Shown one piece after another: positions 36,802-47,400 of a stretch of 64,000 nt of DNA (positions within the stretch are counted from its first letter, which is position 1; each line of letters begins with the position of its first letter). The stretch is from the NCBI RefSeq assembly GCF_030867145.1, contig NC_134433.1:12599216-12663215 (forward strand). Direction: 5' to 3'. Position numbers and translations under genes: made by a program. The stretch is from Opisthocomus hoazin (taxonomy: Eukaryota; Chordata; Aves; Opisthocomiformes; Opisthocomidae). The notes beneath the pieces are model-generated. The model worked only from the letters and a program-made list of their open reading frames with translations. It was not told the DNA's origin and did not search any database.

Positions 36802-36886
36802 GTGACCCTGCTTCGGCGGGGGGGTTGGACTAGATGACCCACAGAGGTCCCTTCCAACCCCTACTATTCTGTGATTCTGTGATTCT
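36802..36886 (+). repeat. CR1 3' UTR and octamer tail
   Basis: After the ORF2 stop comes the conserved CR1 3' segment (GGTTGGACTAGATGACCC and AGGTCCCTTCCAACCC, whose GGTTGGA and TCCAACC arms can pair as a stem). It ends with repeats of ATTCTGTG (CTATTCTGTGATTCTGTGATTCTG), the hallmark of CR1 3' ends. This end is recognised by the element's own reverse transcriptase during target-primed integration. Confidence 0.93.
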
Positions 36887-37923
36887 GAGTAGTTCTTCAA
36901 AATCTTCATTTCAGTGTCTTATTTTTAAGAGAATAGTTGCTTTTTTCCAACTTCCAGAATGTATTAAATTTGAAATCAGAAATTCTGTTCTATATTAACC
37001 TGTATTGTGTTCTTATATTTCGATAAAGTACATACAGCTGCACCATGTATTAGTAAAGAAACAGTGCGTGAAAACTTCTGTACCCATGGATGATATTCTT
37101 AATCAGGACCAAAGTTCAAAAATGTATTTTATCTGTGCTGTGTTGAGAGCATCATTTGATATGATTTCATTACGCACCAGCTCCCTCACCTCCAGCTTAT
37201 GGAAGACAGTCAGGTTGGGCCTGCTGGGAAGAGACTTATGCAGGAGAATCCAAGCTTTGCTCACGTATCTGAAGTCCGAGGACAGTATTAATCTGGAGTC
37301 AAAGCAAGCAGCTCCCAACACTTCGTTGTGTTTAAGTGTCTTCAGAGACCTGGTGACTGTGTGTCCCAGCTCGGTTGTCCAGAAACCTTCTGTGTGAAGC
37401 TCCACGAGCTGTGTTGGGTCTCGGATAGCACTTCTGTCTCCTCTCAACCAGCACATTCGCTTTGTAAATTGATTTTTAATTGTGAGTCAGCTCTTACTTG
37501 CTTAATACTTCTGTAGCCATCATAGCCTGATGGCAGACAGGAAATTTCATATGCTCTCTAGAGTGAAAGCAAGTATGGGGCTTCTGCGATTAAACAAACT
37601 TCTAAATTTGAAACTGAAACCAGAAGAGTACCTTTAGGTTTGCTTGTAATGTAGTAGCATTTTCTGTTGGGGCTGGGGGAGATATGCCAAAACGCTGCCT
37701 GTTTCAAGAAATCACAGTGGTTTCAATTTTTAATGGCTTACATAAAAAGAGAAATCATTGAAGTGTAAAGGATAGAGATTAGTGGAAAAAATGTGGTTTC
37801 ATTCATATTGCTTCACCTCATTCATTGTTCTCTAAAGAAGCGTTGCCTGCTTGCTTTCCTCTTGTTTTAGCTGTAGATTATTCTTAGCACCAACAACTTG
37901 ATCCACTCTCTTTCTTTCTCCAG

Positions 37924-38006
37924 CATTGCCATGGCAACGAAAGAAAATATGACTTCGCAGAGAGGGATGTTGAAGTCAATACAAAGCAAGATGAATACCT
38001 TGGCTA
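37924..38006 (+). CDS. GOSR1: GOSR1 coding exon 8
   Basis: The exon completes Ser and encodes IAMATKENMTSQRGMLKSIQ and then SKMNTLA, plus one base of Asn. This is the core of the Qb-SNARE helix. The central (zero-layer) glutamine is probably within KSIQSK, placed from family knowledge and not by alignment. The donor is GCTA|GTATCCTTT, which matches the U12-type consensus rather than the usual GTRAGT. Confidence 0.95.
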
Positions 38007-39311
38007 GTATCCTTTCCTAAAAATTTGCGCTGCCAGTGCAGAAGAAGAGGTATAGTACAATTTTTCACTCTGTCATTTGGGGATCAAAACGCTTTGCGAT
38101 GTCAGTGGCTGTATAACCTGTAGTGGTATTGTCATTAGTGAGAAACAGACTGTTTTTTTTTTACCAGTCTCACTTGATGATCTGACTGAAGCATCTTAAT
38201 GATGAGTGTGGTGAATAGTTGGTTGTACTCAAATTGGAATACTGCATATAAATCAGTGTAGCTTAATTTTCAGTTCGAGATCTGCAGCAGCGTTTCATGG
38301 CCTTCCCTGCTATAGGTTTTCGTAGAAGTATAATTTCATTTTACTTCTTGCTTGTTGCATTCAAGACTGTCCAGAGCTGAAGCTTGGCATACATTGTTAT
38401 GGTTTACAGCTAAGAATATTCACACCTGAGTATCCTCTCATCTGTCACAGTCTTGTAGATGTTAAGATTTTGGTTTGTTGATATCTCTTCATATTCTGTG
38501 CCCATGGTTAAAGAATGTGCCAGACTGTAGTCATGCATGTTGGTCATTTTCCCCCTTACTCCTTCCTTTCTGTCGTAAGGGCCCAAAGAACAACATTAGC
38601 ATCATTTGATTAGACAGAGTACATCCTGAAGAGATGTATCTTGGTAAGCCATAAATTTTATTACAGTTCTTAGGAACTGGCAAGACCAAAAAAAAATTCA
38701 ATAAGCTTTGGCCTTAAAAGATTCTTGGTTCCAAAGACATGAGGCTCTGAAGCTTATTATCTTTTTGGCAATTGTATTTTGTACGTTAAAAGACAGCTTT
38801 ACATCTTTATGATTTTGCAGTAGGAGGAGTTTTTCCTTATGTGCTATACTTGAACAGAGCGTAGTCATGCAACGCGCATGGTGTGCTCAGTGAAATGCCT
38901 TTGGTTGCTCCCTTCACCAGTAACAGAATTTCATTAATTACATTCCATAGAAGTTTTGTATAGCTGTCCCATTTTTTTTTCATTCTAATTTAAACACAAC
39001 TATTAAAAGTAACTAATCCTCACATATTTGAGATTAAAGTATATGAAATGCTGGTAATTTAGGTGAACAAGTACTGAATTCTGTCTAAACGTGAACCCCA
39101 AGCTGTTCTGTTCTCTCATTTCTCTGCGTGTGTGTTATTCGTGGAGTTGTAACCCTGCTAACTATCCAGCAGGTTTTTGTACTGCATCTGCTTTCTCCAG
39201 ATGGGCGTAGCTCTGCATTTCTTGCAGTATTGGGATTTCCACGTACAGGCTTTGGGGCTTGTTAGCGAAGACGCAATTTGCTGATATGACCTTGACTCAC
39301 ACTCCTTAAAG
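38007..39311 (+). other. GOSR1: GOSR1 intron 8, U12-type (minor spliceosome)
   Basis: The intron is 1305 nt. Its 5' end GTATCCTTT is a perfect match to the U12 5' splice-site consensus. A branch-site match CCTTGAC lies at 39290-39296 (consensus TTCCTTRAC), with the branch A at 39295, 16 bases before the intron end. The 3' end lacks a strong polypyrimidine tract (ACTCCTTAAAG). All three traits mark a GT-AG intron removed by the minor spliceosome. Confidence 0.88.
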
Positions 39312-39436
39312 ATCGGTTTCCAGCAGTTAACAGCCTGATTCAAAGGATCAACCTTCGGAAACGACGAGATTCCCTCATCTTGGGTGGCATTATCGGCGTC
39401 TGTACCATCTTACTGCTCCTATATGCTTTTCATTGA
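39312..39436 (+). CDS. GOSR1: GOSR1 terminal coding exon 9
   Basis: The exon completes Asn and encodes RFPAVNSLIQRINLRKRRDS, then LILGGIIGVCTILLLLYAFH, before TGA at 39434-39436. It holds the end of the SNARE helix, the basic juxtamembrane residues and the C-terminal tail anchor that holds the protein in Golgi membranes. The exon matches mammalian GOSR1 almost residue for residue. Confidence 0.97.
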
Positions 39437-40515
39437 TGGATGTTCCCCCATGGACTGTGCTAAACTCATCACCACCATCCCTCCCCACCAGTCAAAGAAA
39501 AGTGAGGGGGGGAAGCGACAGACTTCAAACAGCCTGCTCGTCAGGGCTGGGAGTGTCAGCATGATGTCTAGAGCTTACGATGGTAGACTGCGACACTGGT
39601 TTTGGGCTGAAGCTGCAGTGTTTCTCCTTCCCTGTCGTACATCTTCCTTTGGTTAAATTTTGTGGGATTTGTTTGTCTTTAATTCCCTTTCTCACTGCAA
39701 GGTAAGTAAATATGGGACGCTTACCAGAACTGGTAGAACAGTTTCTGTGCTCAGCATCGCTGGGGACGTCTGTTGTTGGCTGGTAAGTGGAAAAAGATTG
39801 CTGCGCTTGCCTTGGGTGGAAACAGCAGGAAGCCTGGTTCCGCTGTAGGCCAAGCCCAGTACTGAACACTTTTGCCCTGTGAGAAGAATATTGCAGCTTT
39901 AAGCCGTCAGGTTGCTTTACTACTAAATACATGTTCTGTCGTTCTTTTTAACTCATGGTTGAGATACTAGTTATTTCTGCATAATTTGTGCTGTGAAAAC
40001 TGTGCTTCACATGAATTCCTCAAAGAGAAAAAGAAAGAAGATTGTTCAGTTTACTTTTTGCACAGAATATGAATAAACTGCCCTCTGAGGAAGATTTGTA
40101 AGGTTTCTTGTGGCTTTAAAGGGACTAACAAGTCCCCGTTTGCAAAAAGGGAGCGCAGTGGCCTAGCAGCTGTTTACTGTAGTGTTCAGTCATCTGAAAA
40201 GTGACCAAACAGGAGTTCACCTAAAAGTAGTCTTTTGGGTGTAAATACTTTGATTTTGGCTGGCATCGTAAAGGTCTTTATAAAGACATGATAAGCAGTT
40301 TAAAAAGTCTATATTGTAAGTTAGATAAAGTTATTCTAATAGCATTAATATTTTTACACTGTAAGTAGGAGATAATCTAAACTGTCAGTTGGAAATGAAA
40401 ATGATGGTGGTTATACCCGAGGCAGATATATCAGTGTGGAGAATTTTTGGACATAACTCCTTATAGTAAAAAGTTGAATGTATGAATAGTGGAACAAGTA
40501 TTATTTACCATTATC

Positions 40516-40528
40516 GGGGGGGGGGGGG
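40516..40528. repeat. Poly-G run
   Basis: Thirteen consecutive G bases lie within the inferred GOSR1 3' UTR. The tract is prone to length error. Confidence 0.9.
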
Positions 40529-41087
40529 AGAGTTTTTTGTCCAGACATGCACCATAAATCCTGTTGTGTTTGTGTCTCTCACCAAAGCTGGTGTCAGGAA
40601 TGGCTTTGATACTGCACATTCACAAATTACCAATTTTTCTGCTCTTTCAATAGCTCTTTTCCATCTGTCATATCGTCACCCAATAAATACCAACTGAAGC
40701 ACTGAAATATCTTTCTAAGAACTTGGTTAACTCTCTTCACAATCAATTTGCAGTGTTCCTAACAGATTTCACATATGCCATTACCCACAAGGATCAAAGA
40801 GACTCCAGGTTCTCCTCTGGAGCAGAGTCTCGTGGGACGGACGCAATTTTTTACTGCTTTTTATAGTGTCTGTGAAGGACTGGTTGGAGGGAGCAGAGAC
40901 TTGTGCCTGTGCAGTGTGCAAAACCACACTGTTGTGCCCGAAGTGTTTGTGTGGATTTGAAAGCCTACTGGCAGACTAATAACTTTGTGCTTAAAAAGTT
41001 GACAAAGACTTCTAATCAGTCATCTTGCCATTGGGATCAGAAAGCATTTGGAATTAATCCGTGTAAAACTGTGGGGCTTGTATTTTA

Positions 41088-41093
41088 AATAAA
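41088..41093 (+). terminator. GOSR1: Candidate GOSR1 poly(A) signal AATAAA
   Basis: A canonical hexamer in TTTTAAATAAAGG, with T/GT-rich sequence downstream (GGTGATTATTTGGTTGATTT). Confidence 0.45.
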
Positions 41094-41480
41094 GGGTGAT
41101 TATTTGGTTGATTTGGGAACATTCCTGGTTTGAAATGCAGTGTTTATTAAAGGGGGTTAATGAAACACCTTGATGGATAAAGGATGTTTATTAATGAATC
41201 TGCGTGTTGGGAGATCGAACCTCTTGTCCCTGATGCTTTTTTTTGATTCCACCGTCACACTAAGGGACCCTGATCAGCAGTCGTGCTTCTCTTTAGGATT
41301 TGTAGGATTTGGTTGCTATATAGTTGGCAATATAAGAGCTGCAGTACCGTAAATAAATTCATTTATTTAATCTTACCACAAGTCTTTTTACTGGACTTAA
41401 TTGATTATTTGGTGCATATATTTAATCTTATTGTGTGAAAAAGCTGCTATGGAAAATATGTAGATGATAATAAATATGTA

Positions 41481-44400
41481 AACATAATTGATTTTTCATG
41501 TTATGAAAATGTTATGGAGGAACTGATATATTTTATTATAAAATAACGGAAATATGCTGAATTATCTCTGATAAAGCTTTACTGGAAATTGTTTCAGTGT
41601 TGGCAGCCCCTCCATGGTTTTTATTTGTGTTGGTTTTGAGACAGTTTTGTGTTGAACAATACATTTAATTAACCTTGTAGTTTCCCTTTCATCATCTTGT
41701 TGTAGTCCTCTGGCAGTGTGAGCAGGCGTTGTGCTCTGCGCTCTGACGCGGTGTGCTTGGATCTAGCCAGGGGAAAGGCTTGTGGATTCCCCGGAACGTC
41801 TCTAACAGCACAGACCTGTAGTTAGGGCAGGGGACCGTAAAGGAAAGCGGTGAATTGTAGTGTTTCATCTCAAACCCCAAAATACAGGTTTGTGTGTCTC
41901 CTGTTGCTAAATATGTTCTCTTGAGTTTTTCATTCTGCGTGGTTCCCCTTGCTCTAAGGAAAAAAAAATGTGGTTAAAGGATTCTCATTTCTGCAATTCC
42001 TGGCAAAGCTGCAGTTTCATAACTCCACCAAACAGAATTGCGCGAAGAAAATTATCGCTAAGCCATTGAAATGAAGTGAGAAAATCCACAATATTTCTAC
42101 AGGGCACATGTCCCCCACAGACACTCTTTTTAAATTTCTACTTTGTTCTTGCTAATATGCAAGCACTGATGTTGAACCTTTCCAACAACCCCTTAGCTCG
42201 GCGCTAGAACGCCAGAGATTGTGTTGAGAAGTTTTGATGCCATGCTTCACACGGACGCAAATATTTTTATCCTTCCTTTTTAGACAGTTTTTTTACATGT
42301 TTACCTGATCTTCGAGTGCCGGTTGCTAGCGCAGAAGAATGGCGTCGGGGCGGCACCCGGCACTGCGTGTCCCGTCGGTGGCGAGGGCCGGCCCTGCGGC
42401 TCGGGGACCAAGCAGTGCCCTGCCTCTGGGCGTGGGGCAGCCTGCCCTGCCTCGGGAGGCACAGCGCTTTTTGTTAACCAGTGTTGGTTTCAGGAGCTTT
42501 TGGGTGTCCAAGCAGGGTGTAAATTGCTGCGGATTCCCTATACTGACGAATTGACTAGAATTTTTCACCTGTGGTTTTAGAAGTCCTTTCTTTTGGACAG
42601 TCTTAAGATTGCTGTGAGAAGGAGGAGTCAGTTCCCTGCTGGAGGTTGAAAACAAAAGAGCAGAAGTAGATTTTTAGGCGATGTGAAAGTTTCAAATAAA
42701 TTTGTTGGCAGCTTGTGCTCCGGGGCTGCCTCCTCTGAGGAGGCACATTCCTGAAGCTTCCCCAAAACTGCCACAGAGGTAGGAGAGTCTGGTCCACCAC
42801 TTCTGATCGTGTAACTCATTTAGTCGGGATTATTTTACCTCCCTAAATTTGACAGCTTGTCTCTCCCAAGATCACTTGATGCATAACCTTTTCCTATTTT
42901 TCCTCCCCGCTCCCCCCCCCCCCCAAGCTTTCATTTGAAACGGGAAGGAGAGGTAACGGCTGTATCGCTTCTGGAGGAGGAAGCAATGCTGAAACTCCTG
43001 CTAACAGTGCTGGGTGATGCCATCCTCCGGAACAGCGGTGCTGCTAGCAATGTGCAGGACGGGGGGCTGCAGGGAAGGGCGTAGCGAGACAGAACTGAGC
43101 CATACCCTAGGTGACGGCTGCGAGTCCTCTTGGTGCCCCGTATCTCTCCTGTGGGCTGGATGTCTGAAACCAGCGGTGATGCTTTCAGTTCTGAATACAC
43201 AAGCGGTTGTTGGTCTGTCTACTACTGGGTGAGGAAAGCAGTTTAAATAAACACTCAAGATGAAAACTAAAACCCTTTCTCACAAAATATCCCAATCTGG
43301 ACCCTCGTAAATGAGTTTCTGATTGCACTTTCTGATATTTTGCTTTTCATACAGCTTCTTGAAATTTATTTTATTGTAGCTGTAATTATTTTTGTTCACA
43401 CCTATTGTGCATTCTCTGTATGTATTTAAAAAAAAAAAAGCTTTGATATGTAATTTAATAATAAATTAGAATTCTAAGCAAGGTGCTTGGTTCTTTCCCC
43501 ATGACAATCTTTGCCTACCTAAACTTTGAGGAGGATGCAGAGAAGATTCATCTCTCTGCTTTGGGATTGTCGCTGAACGCGTGTATGAGTTTGTTCTCCA
43601 TTTTTGTCCCAAATACCAGATGTGGTGGAGCATTTCCTGACCCGAAGTGCTCGGTTTGGTGGGATGTGTTCCTCCTGCCTGCGTGCGCAGACCCAGACTC
43701 CCCTTCTCCGCTTCTGCATTGGAGGGGTCTCAATATAGCTGTGAGTTTTTCTTGCTGTTCTGTGACCGATGGAACAAGGATGGCTCTCTTCAGAGGTAAG
43801 CTTTAAAAAGTTTTCTATATATCCATGGTATAAAACATTAAATTCTCAAAGGCACGCCGAAACTCACAGCAACTGACTTTGGTTTGAAGAGCCTTGTGAG
43901 CATAAGGTGCCTCCCCCCCTCTTTAAAACACCTCTCAGTAGTTTGGTAGCTTTTTGTTTTCCCCCCTTCTGCAATCACAAACACCAAGAACCCATAATAC
44001 TTTGAACATGGTACAAGCAATCGTAAAAACTCCATGAACTTCTGCCGTACCCCATAGTTTTCTAGCCGTGCTGTGGTCTGGGCCACCTCCAGCCTCGGGT
44101 GTTCAAACCAGGCAGCATGGTGCCCGAAGGCCCCGTCTCTGTCTGGTGTTTCTGGACCTGGTGCTCACTCTTTCAATGCCACTCAAATTTATTTTCTCAA
44201 AGGAGCGTGTCTGCCTGGCATTGTGATACCTGTCTGTCTGCGTAAGGCTCGGAGCGAAGAGGTAATTCTCGTCATTTCGGAGCTGTCGTGCTGTGTCTGT
44301 AATGTTGCTTTAGAGATAGATTTCTGTGTCCTTAATGTGCCTGCTAAATACTCAGGAATGACCATATGCTTTCCCCAGGGAAGGCTTTGACTATGTCTCA

Positions 44401-47400
44401 AGCTGTAGAGAAGAAACTTCAAAAACTGTTTCGAAAATGGAAAGGCAATTCTGGCTTGAGATACTGGGAAGTGCAGTTAGTTTTTCCAGTTTGCAGTGCT
44501 GGTAATAAGTGGTGCATAAAATTCCATCTTCGTTTGGATTAGAAAATAAATTATTAATGGGGCTGAATCCTTTTTTCCAACTCCCTGTACAGTCAATAAT
44601 TTATAGTGGCACAGGCGTAAGATACGTATTTTTAACCATCCGCCTCCCAGAATACCGTTGTTCCTATTGAAAACTGCTGGCCTTCCTGCCAGCCGCGGGC
44701 GCAGTGGGCGTTCCTGCATTATGGATGAGCCGCGCTCCGCTCCAGCGGTCCCGGTGCGATTCCGCCAGCAGATTTCCTGCTGAAAGGGAGCCGAGCACTC
44801 CGCTGGAAATTCATACGGAGAGACAGGAGCGTCTTTGTTTTCTCTCTTTCACTGAGCGTGGGAGATGTACTGCTGTGTGGACTTGATTTTTTAAATGTTA
44901 TAATAGAAAATCCTGATGTTTACAGTAGGTATTTACGTTCTCTGAAGGCCAGCCCTTTACCCAAACCAGGGGTATTCGGGTACGAAAGCTGTGCTGCCAG
45001 GGCTCGTGCCTTCACGCCTGGGATGTGCTCGTTAACCGCTCGGGTGCTGCCTTCGTCGTCCCCCTCCTTTGCAAGCTGTTGCAGACCATCATGAGCCTGT
45101 GTGCCTGTGCTCATCCCTTGCTTAATCTTTCCGTGCCGTCGCAGCCCTCCTTGCGCTTTGTTCTTGATGGGACCCGGAGGCTTGGCTAACCCAGTTTTGG
45201 TAGCGCTGCTGGTGAAGCAGGAGACGTCTGGCCGTAATCAAAGTCCATCTGCCTTTGGAACAGGATTTGCAGCGTTCTCATTGTGGGTTATTTTCTGGTT
45301 GTCTGGGCTATCAGGCCCTGCGAGTCCTCTGTCGGTCAGTGGTGTGATTTGGAAAGGTCTGCTGCCATCGTGTCCGTTGAGGTCTTATATCTTGTGTTGC
45401 TTTACCTGCGCTCGCTGCGCTGCCCGGCATGTTCTCCTCCCTTGCTGCCTGGGTGTTTGGCTTCAACTAGACGTTTCAAACACACAGACTTATTTTTGGT
45501 CTCATAATTTTAATTTCTTTTAAAAAATCTGTCCGTTGAAGCCCAGAGAGGCTGTCCCAGGGTCACTTGAAGTTCAGTGATGAACACCACACCTAGAGCT
45601 CCAGCTGCGAGATCACTGGTAACTGCTTTGGTACCTGAGCCCAGCGTGCTCCTCCACCAGTGCTGTGAACAGGTAGGCTTTCGCCCTTCAGATGTTTTGT
45701 TTTCTTATCTTCCTTGCCCATACCCGTCTGTCTGCTGCAAGGTTCTTAGAACCGGGGACAATATTCTTCATGTGTTGTCTTGCTGGAGGTGCGCTGAAAA
45801 GAACGAGCAGCTCCTCGCTGCGGGTTGCAAAGTCCCACCGAGCTGCTTGCTGTGTAGTGGAAACTTTCTTCAGAGGTTTGCTGGTAGGTGTGCCTGCGTG
45901 TGCCAGCTGCTGCGGATCCGTCTGACTTCAGGCTTGTGCTGAGCTGGCTTCTTTTGGGGTGAAATGCTGCTGAAACGTCAGGTTTTTCAGGGAACCTTAA
46001 GACTCTGCAGGATGCTCAGGAATATTGCAGCTGTAAAGCCGTGAGTAGCTGTGAAAGTGCTGATCAGGTGTCCCTGGCAGGGCCAGCTCTTCACGCACAA
46101 ACGATCATTTTTTACGTTAGCCAGTAACGGGACCACGTGAGGACCTTGTCACCGCTGGAGACTGTGGGCTCCTGTGTGGCGGTGCCGAGCAAGGGGGCGA
46201 TCCCGTGGGCGTCCCCCGCCTTGCAGCACAGAGGAGAGGCTGAGCCGGCGCTGGGGCTCCCGCAGCCTCGCTCCTCCACGCCGGAGAAACACCCCAGCAG
46301 AGAGGCCGAGCGCAGAAGGGGGCATACGTGGATATTTCCCTACTGTGCTATAAATGGAGTTCCCTCTAGGTCAGGCATGTATCACCAGTGCTAAATTTAC
46401 TTTAAAATATTACTGAGGTGGGGAGGTTTGTGAGTCAGGTCTATAAAAGCATGCACTGCTTATGTAAAGAAATATAGCTTAGCAAGAGGCGGGAGGGCTC
46501 TCAGCCGTTGCTGCTCTCTGGGTGCCCTCTCGCCGTAGCTGGGTCTGAGCTGCGCCGCTGGGTTCTGGCCGTACCTTACGGCGGGGTTGGGGGATCTGCT
46601 GGCCAGCTCTGCCGGAGTTTCCATATGTTTCAGGAAATGTAAATAATTTTCAAGCCTACACTCTGGCTTAGATGAAGGCTTTTAAAAAAAAAACACAGCA
46701 AAACCACAAAAAAAAAAAACCACCCCACCAAACACTTGGGGACCTGAGACCAAATAATTGGAAGAAAATACTTTAGAATCTGCAGCCTATAATTAAACAT
46801 TTCCAAGAGGCAGCGAGATACAGTGAGCTGGGCAGGAGGCGGCATTTTGCTGGGGAGACTTCCCCTCTTTGCTTTGTTTCACGCTCTGTGCTATTAAAGC
46901 AAACAACTTCGCAAGCTTCAGAAGCGTTCGGCAGCTCTCGAGCAAGAATAGCATCCAACATTGCAGCCAAGCTGGAAGCAATGAAGGCCATCAGCCTTTT
47001 TTTTGTTTAGCACGTAAACTAGGTAGCTTAGCTCATGGAGAAATCCCCATTACTTGATTTTAGGTGTTCTAGAGGTTGCAGGATGGGAGCTTTCCTCTTC
47101 TGAAGAATCCAGCAGTAGCCACTGAAAAGGAAAGGTCCTAATTCAGAGCAGTGCCTTGGTCTGCTGGTGCGGCTCAGACCTACCGGTGCAAGCCAGGCTC
47201 TCCTCTTTCAGCTGTACAAATCCCAGCCACCGGTCCTCCGACGGAGTTTGCCGGACATGTCTTGATTAAAAAAATGAGTTTGAGACGTGATAGAAACCGC
47301 TAACTTGTGCCATGTGGGATCAGCTAGACCCCTGAATAAACGGCTGGCCGTGCGGTGTGGGAGCCGTGGCTGTGTTGCTCTGACTGCATTTGCAGGAGAG

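Larger units (their letters stand above)
32800..36886 (+). mobile_element. Young CR1 (chicken repeat 1) LINE, nearly full coding length
   Basis: CR1 is a non-LTR retrotransposon of the Jockey superfamily and the main interspersed repeat of birds. This copy carries ORF1 (nucleic-acid-binding region plus SGNH esterase-like domain), ORF2 (apurinic-type endonuclease plus reverse transcriptase), a short 3' UTR and the octamer tail. GC content rises abruptly near 32.8 kb and drops after the tail, against the AT-rich intron. The 5' edge is approximate: only about 50 bases precede the ORF1 start codon, so most of the 5' UTR and promoter seems missing. No convincing target-site duplication is visible, as usual for CR1. 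The nearly unbroken frames imply recent insertion. It lies in sense in GOSR1 intron 7. Confidence 0.95.
25075..37923 (+). other. GOSR1: GOSR1 intron 7 (12.8 kb) outside the CR1
   Basis: This AT-rich intron contains a young CR1 LINE at about 32.8-36.9 kb in the same orientation as the gene. It also has a TG/TA microsatellite near 28131-28208, a CpG-rich patch near 27.15-27.39 kb, an 11-bp tandem repeat near 31.16-31.2 kb, and a T run near 30845-30858. The 130-codon frame at 37005-37397 has an equally long antisense frame and no recognised similarity. The intron ends CTTTCTTTCTCCAG. Confidence 0.9.
4966..39436 (+). other. GOSR1: GOSR1 gene, coding span (nine exons, 248 aa)
   Basis: GOSR1 (GS28/GOS28) is a Golgi Qb-SNARE that forms fusion complexes for ER-to-Golgi, intra-Golgi and endosome-to-Golgi transport. 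Coding exons are 4966-4996, 5433-5547, 7264-7351, 7567-7674, 8824-8915, 9288-9362, 25045-25074, 37924-38006 and 39312-39436. They total 747 nt, or 248 codons plus stop, and every junction phase agrees. Human GOSR1 has about 250 residues. The order is an N-terminal helical region, a long coiled-coil SNARE motif in the C-terminal third, a basic RKRRD stretch, and one C-terminal membrane anchor (SLILGGIIGVCTILLLLYAFH). No frameshift or missing exon is seen. Identification rests on near-identical recalled vertebrate sequence. Confidence 0.97.
39437..41480 (+). other. GOSR1: GOSR1 3' UTR (extent inferred)
   Basis: The sequence after the stop is AT-rich and non-coding. Hexamers AATAAA occur at 40072-40077, 40682-40687, 41088-41093, 41352-41357 and 41469-41474. 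The one at 41088 is followed by T/GT-rich sequence and is a reasonable main site, and alternative polyadenylation is likely. A 13-G run lies at 40516-40528. The exact 3' end needs transcript evidence. Confidence 0.5.

Noticed and set aside
32796-36910. Possible 8-bp target-site duplication AAAATCTT on both sides of the CR1
   Set aside because: The right copy begins about 13 bases beyond the octamer tail and the left edge of the element is uncertain. CR1 usually lacks duplications, so this AT-rich match is probably chance.
37005-37456. Overlapping 130- and 117-codon frames on opposite strands near the end of GOSR1 intron 7
   Set aside because: Both strands are open over the same bases, no splice signals or family resemblance were convincing, and the position is intronic.
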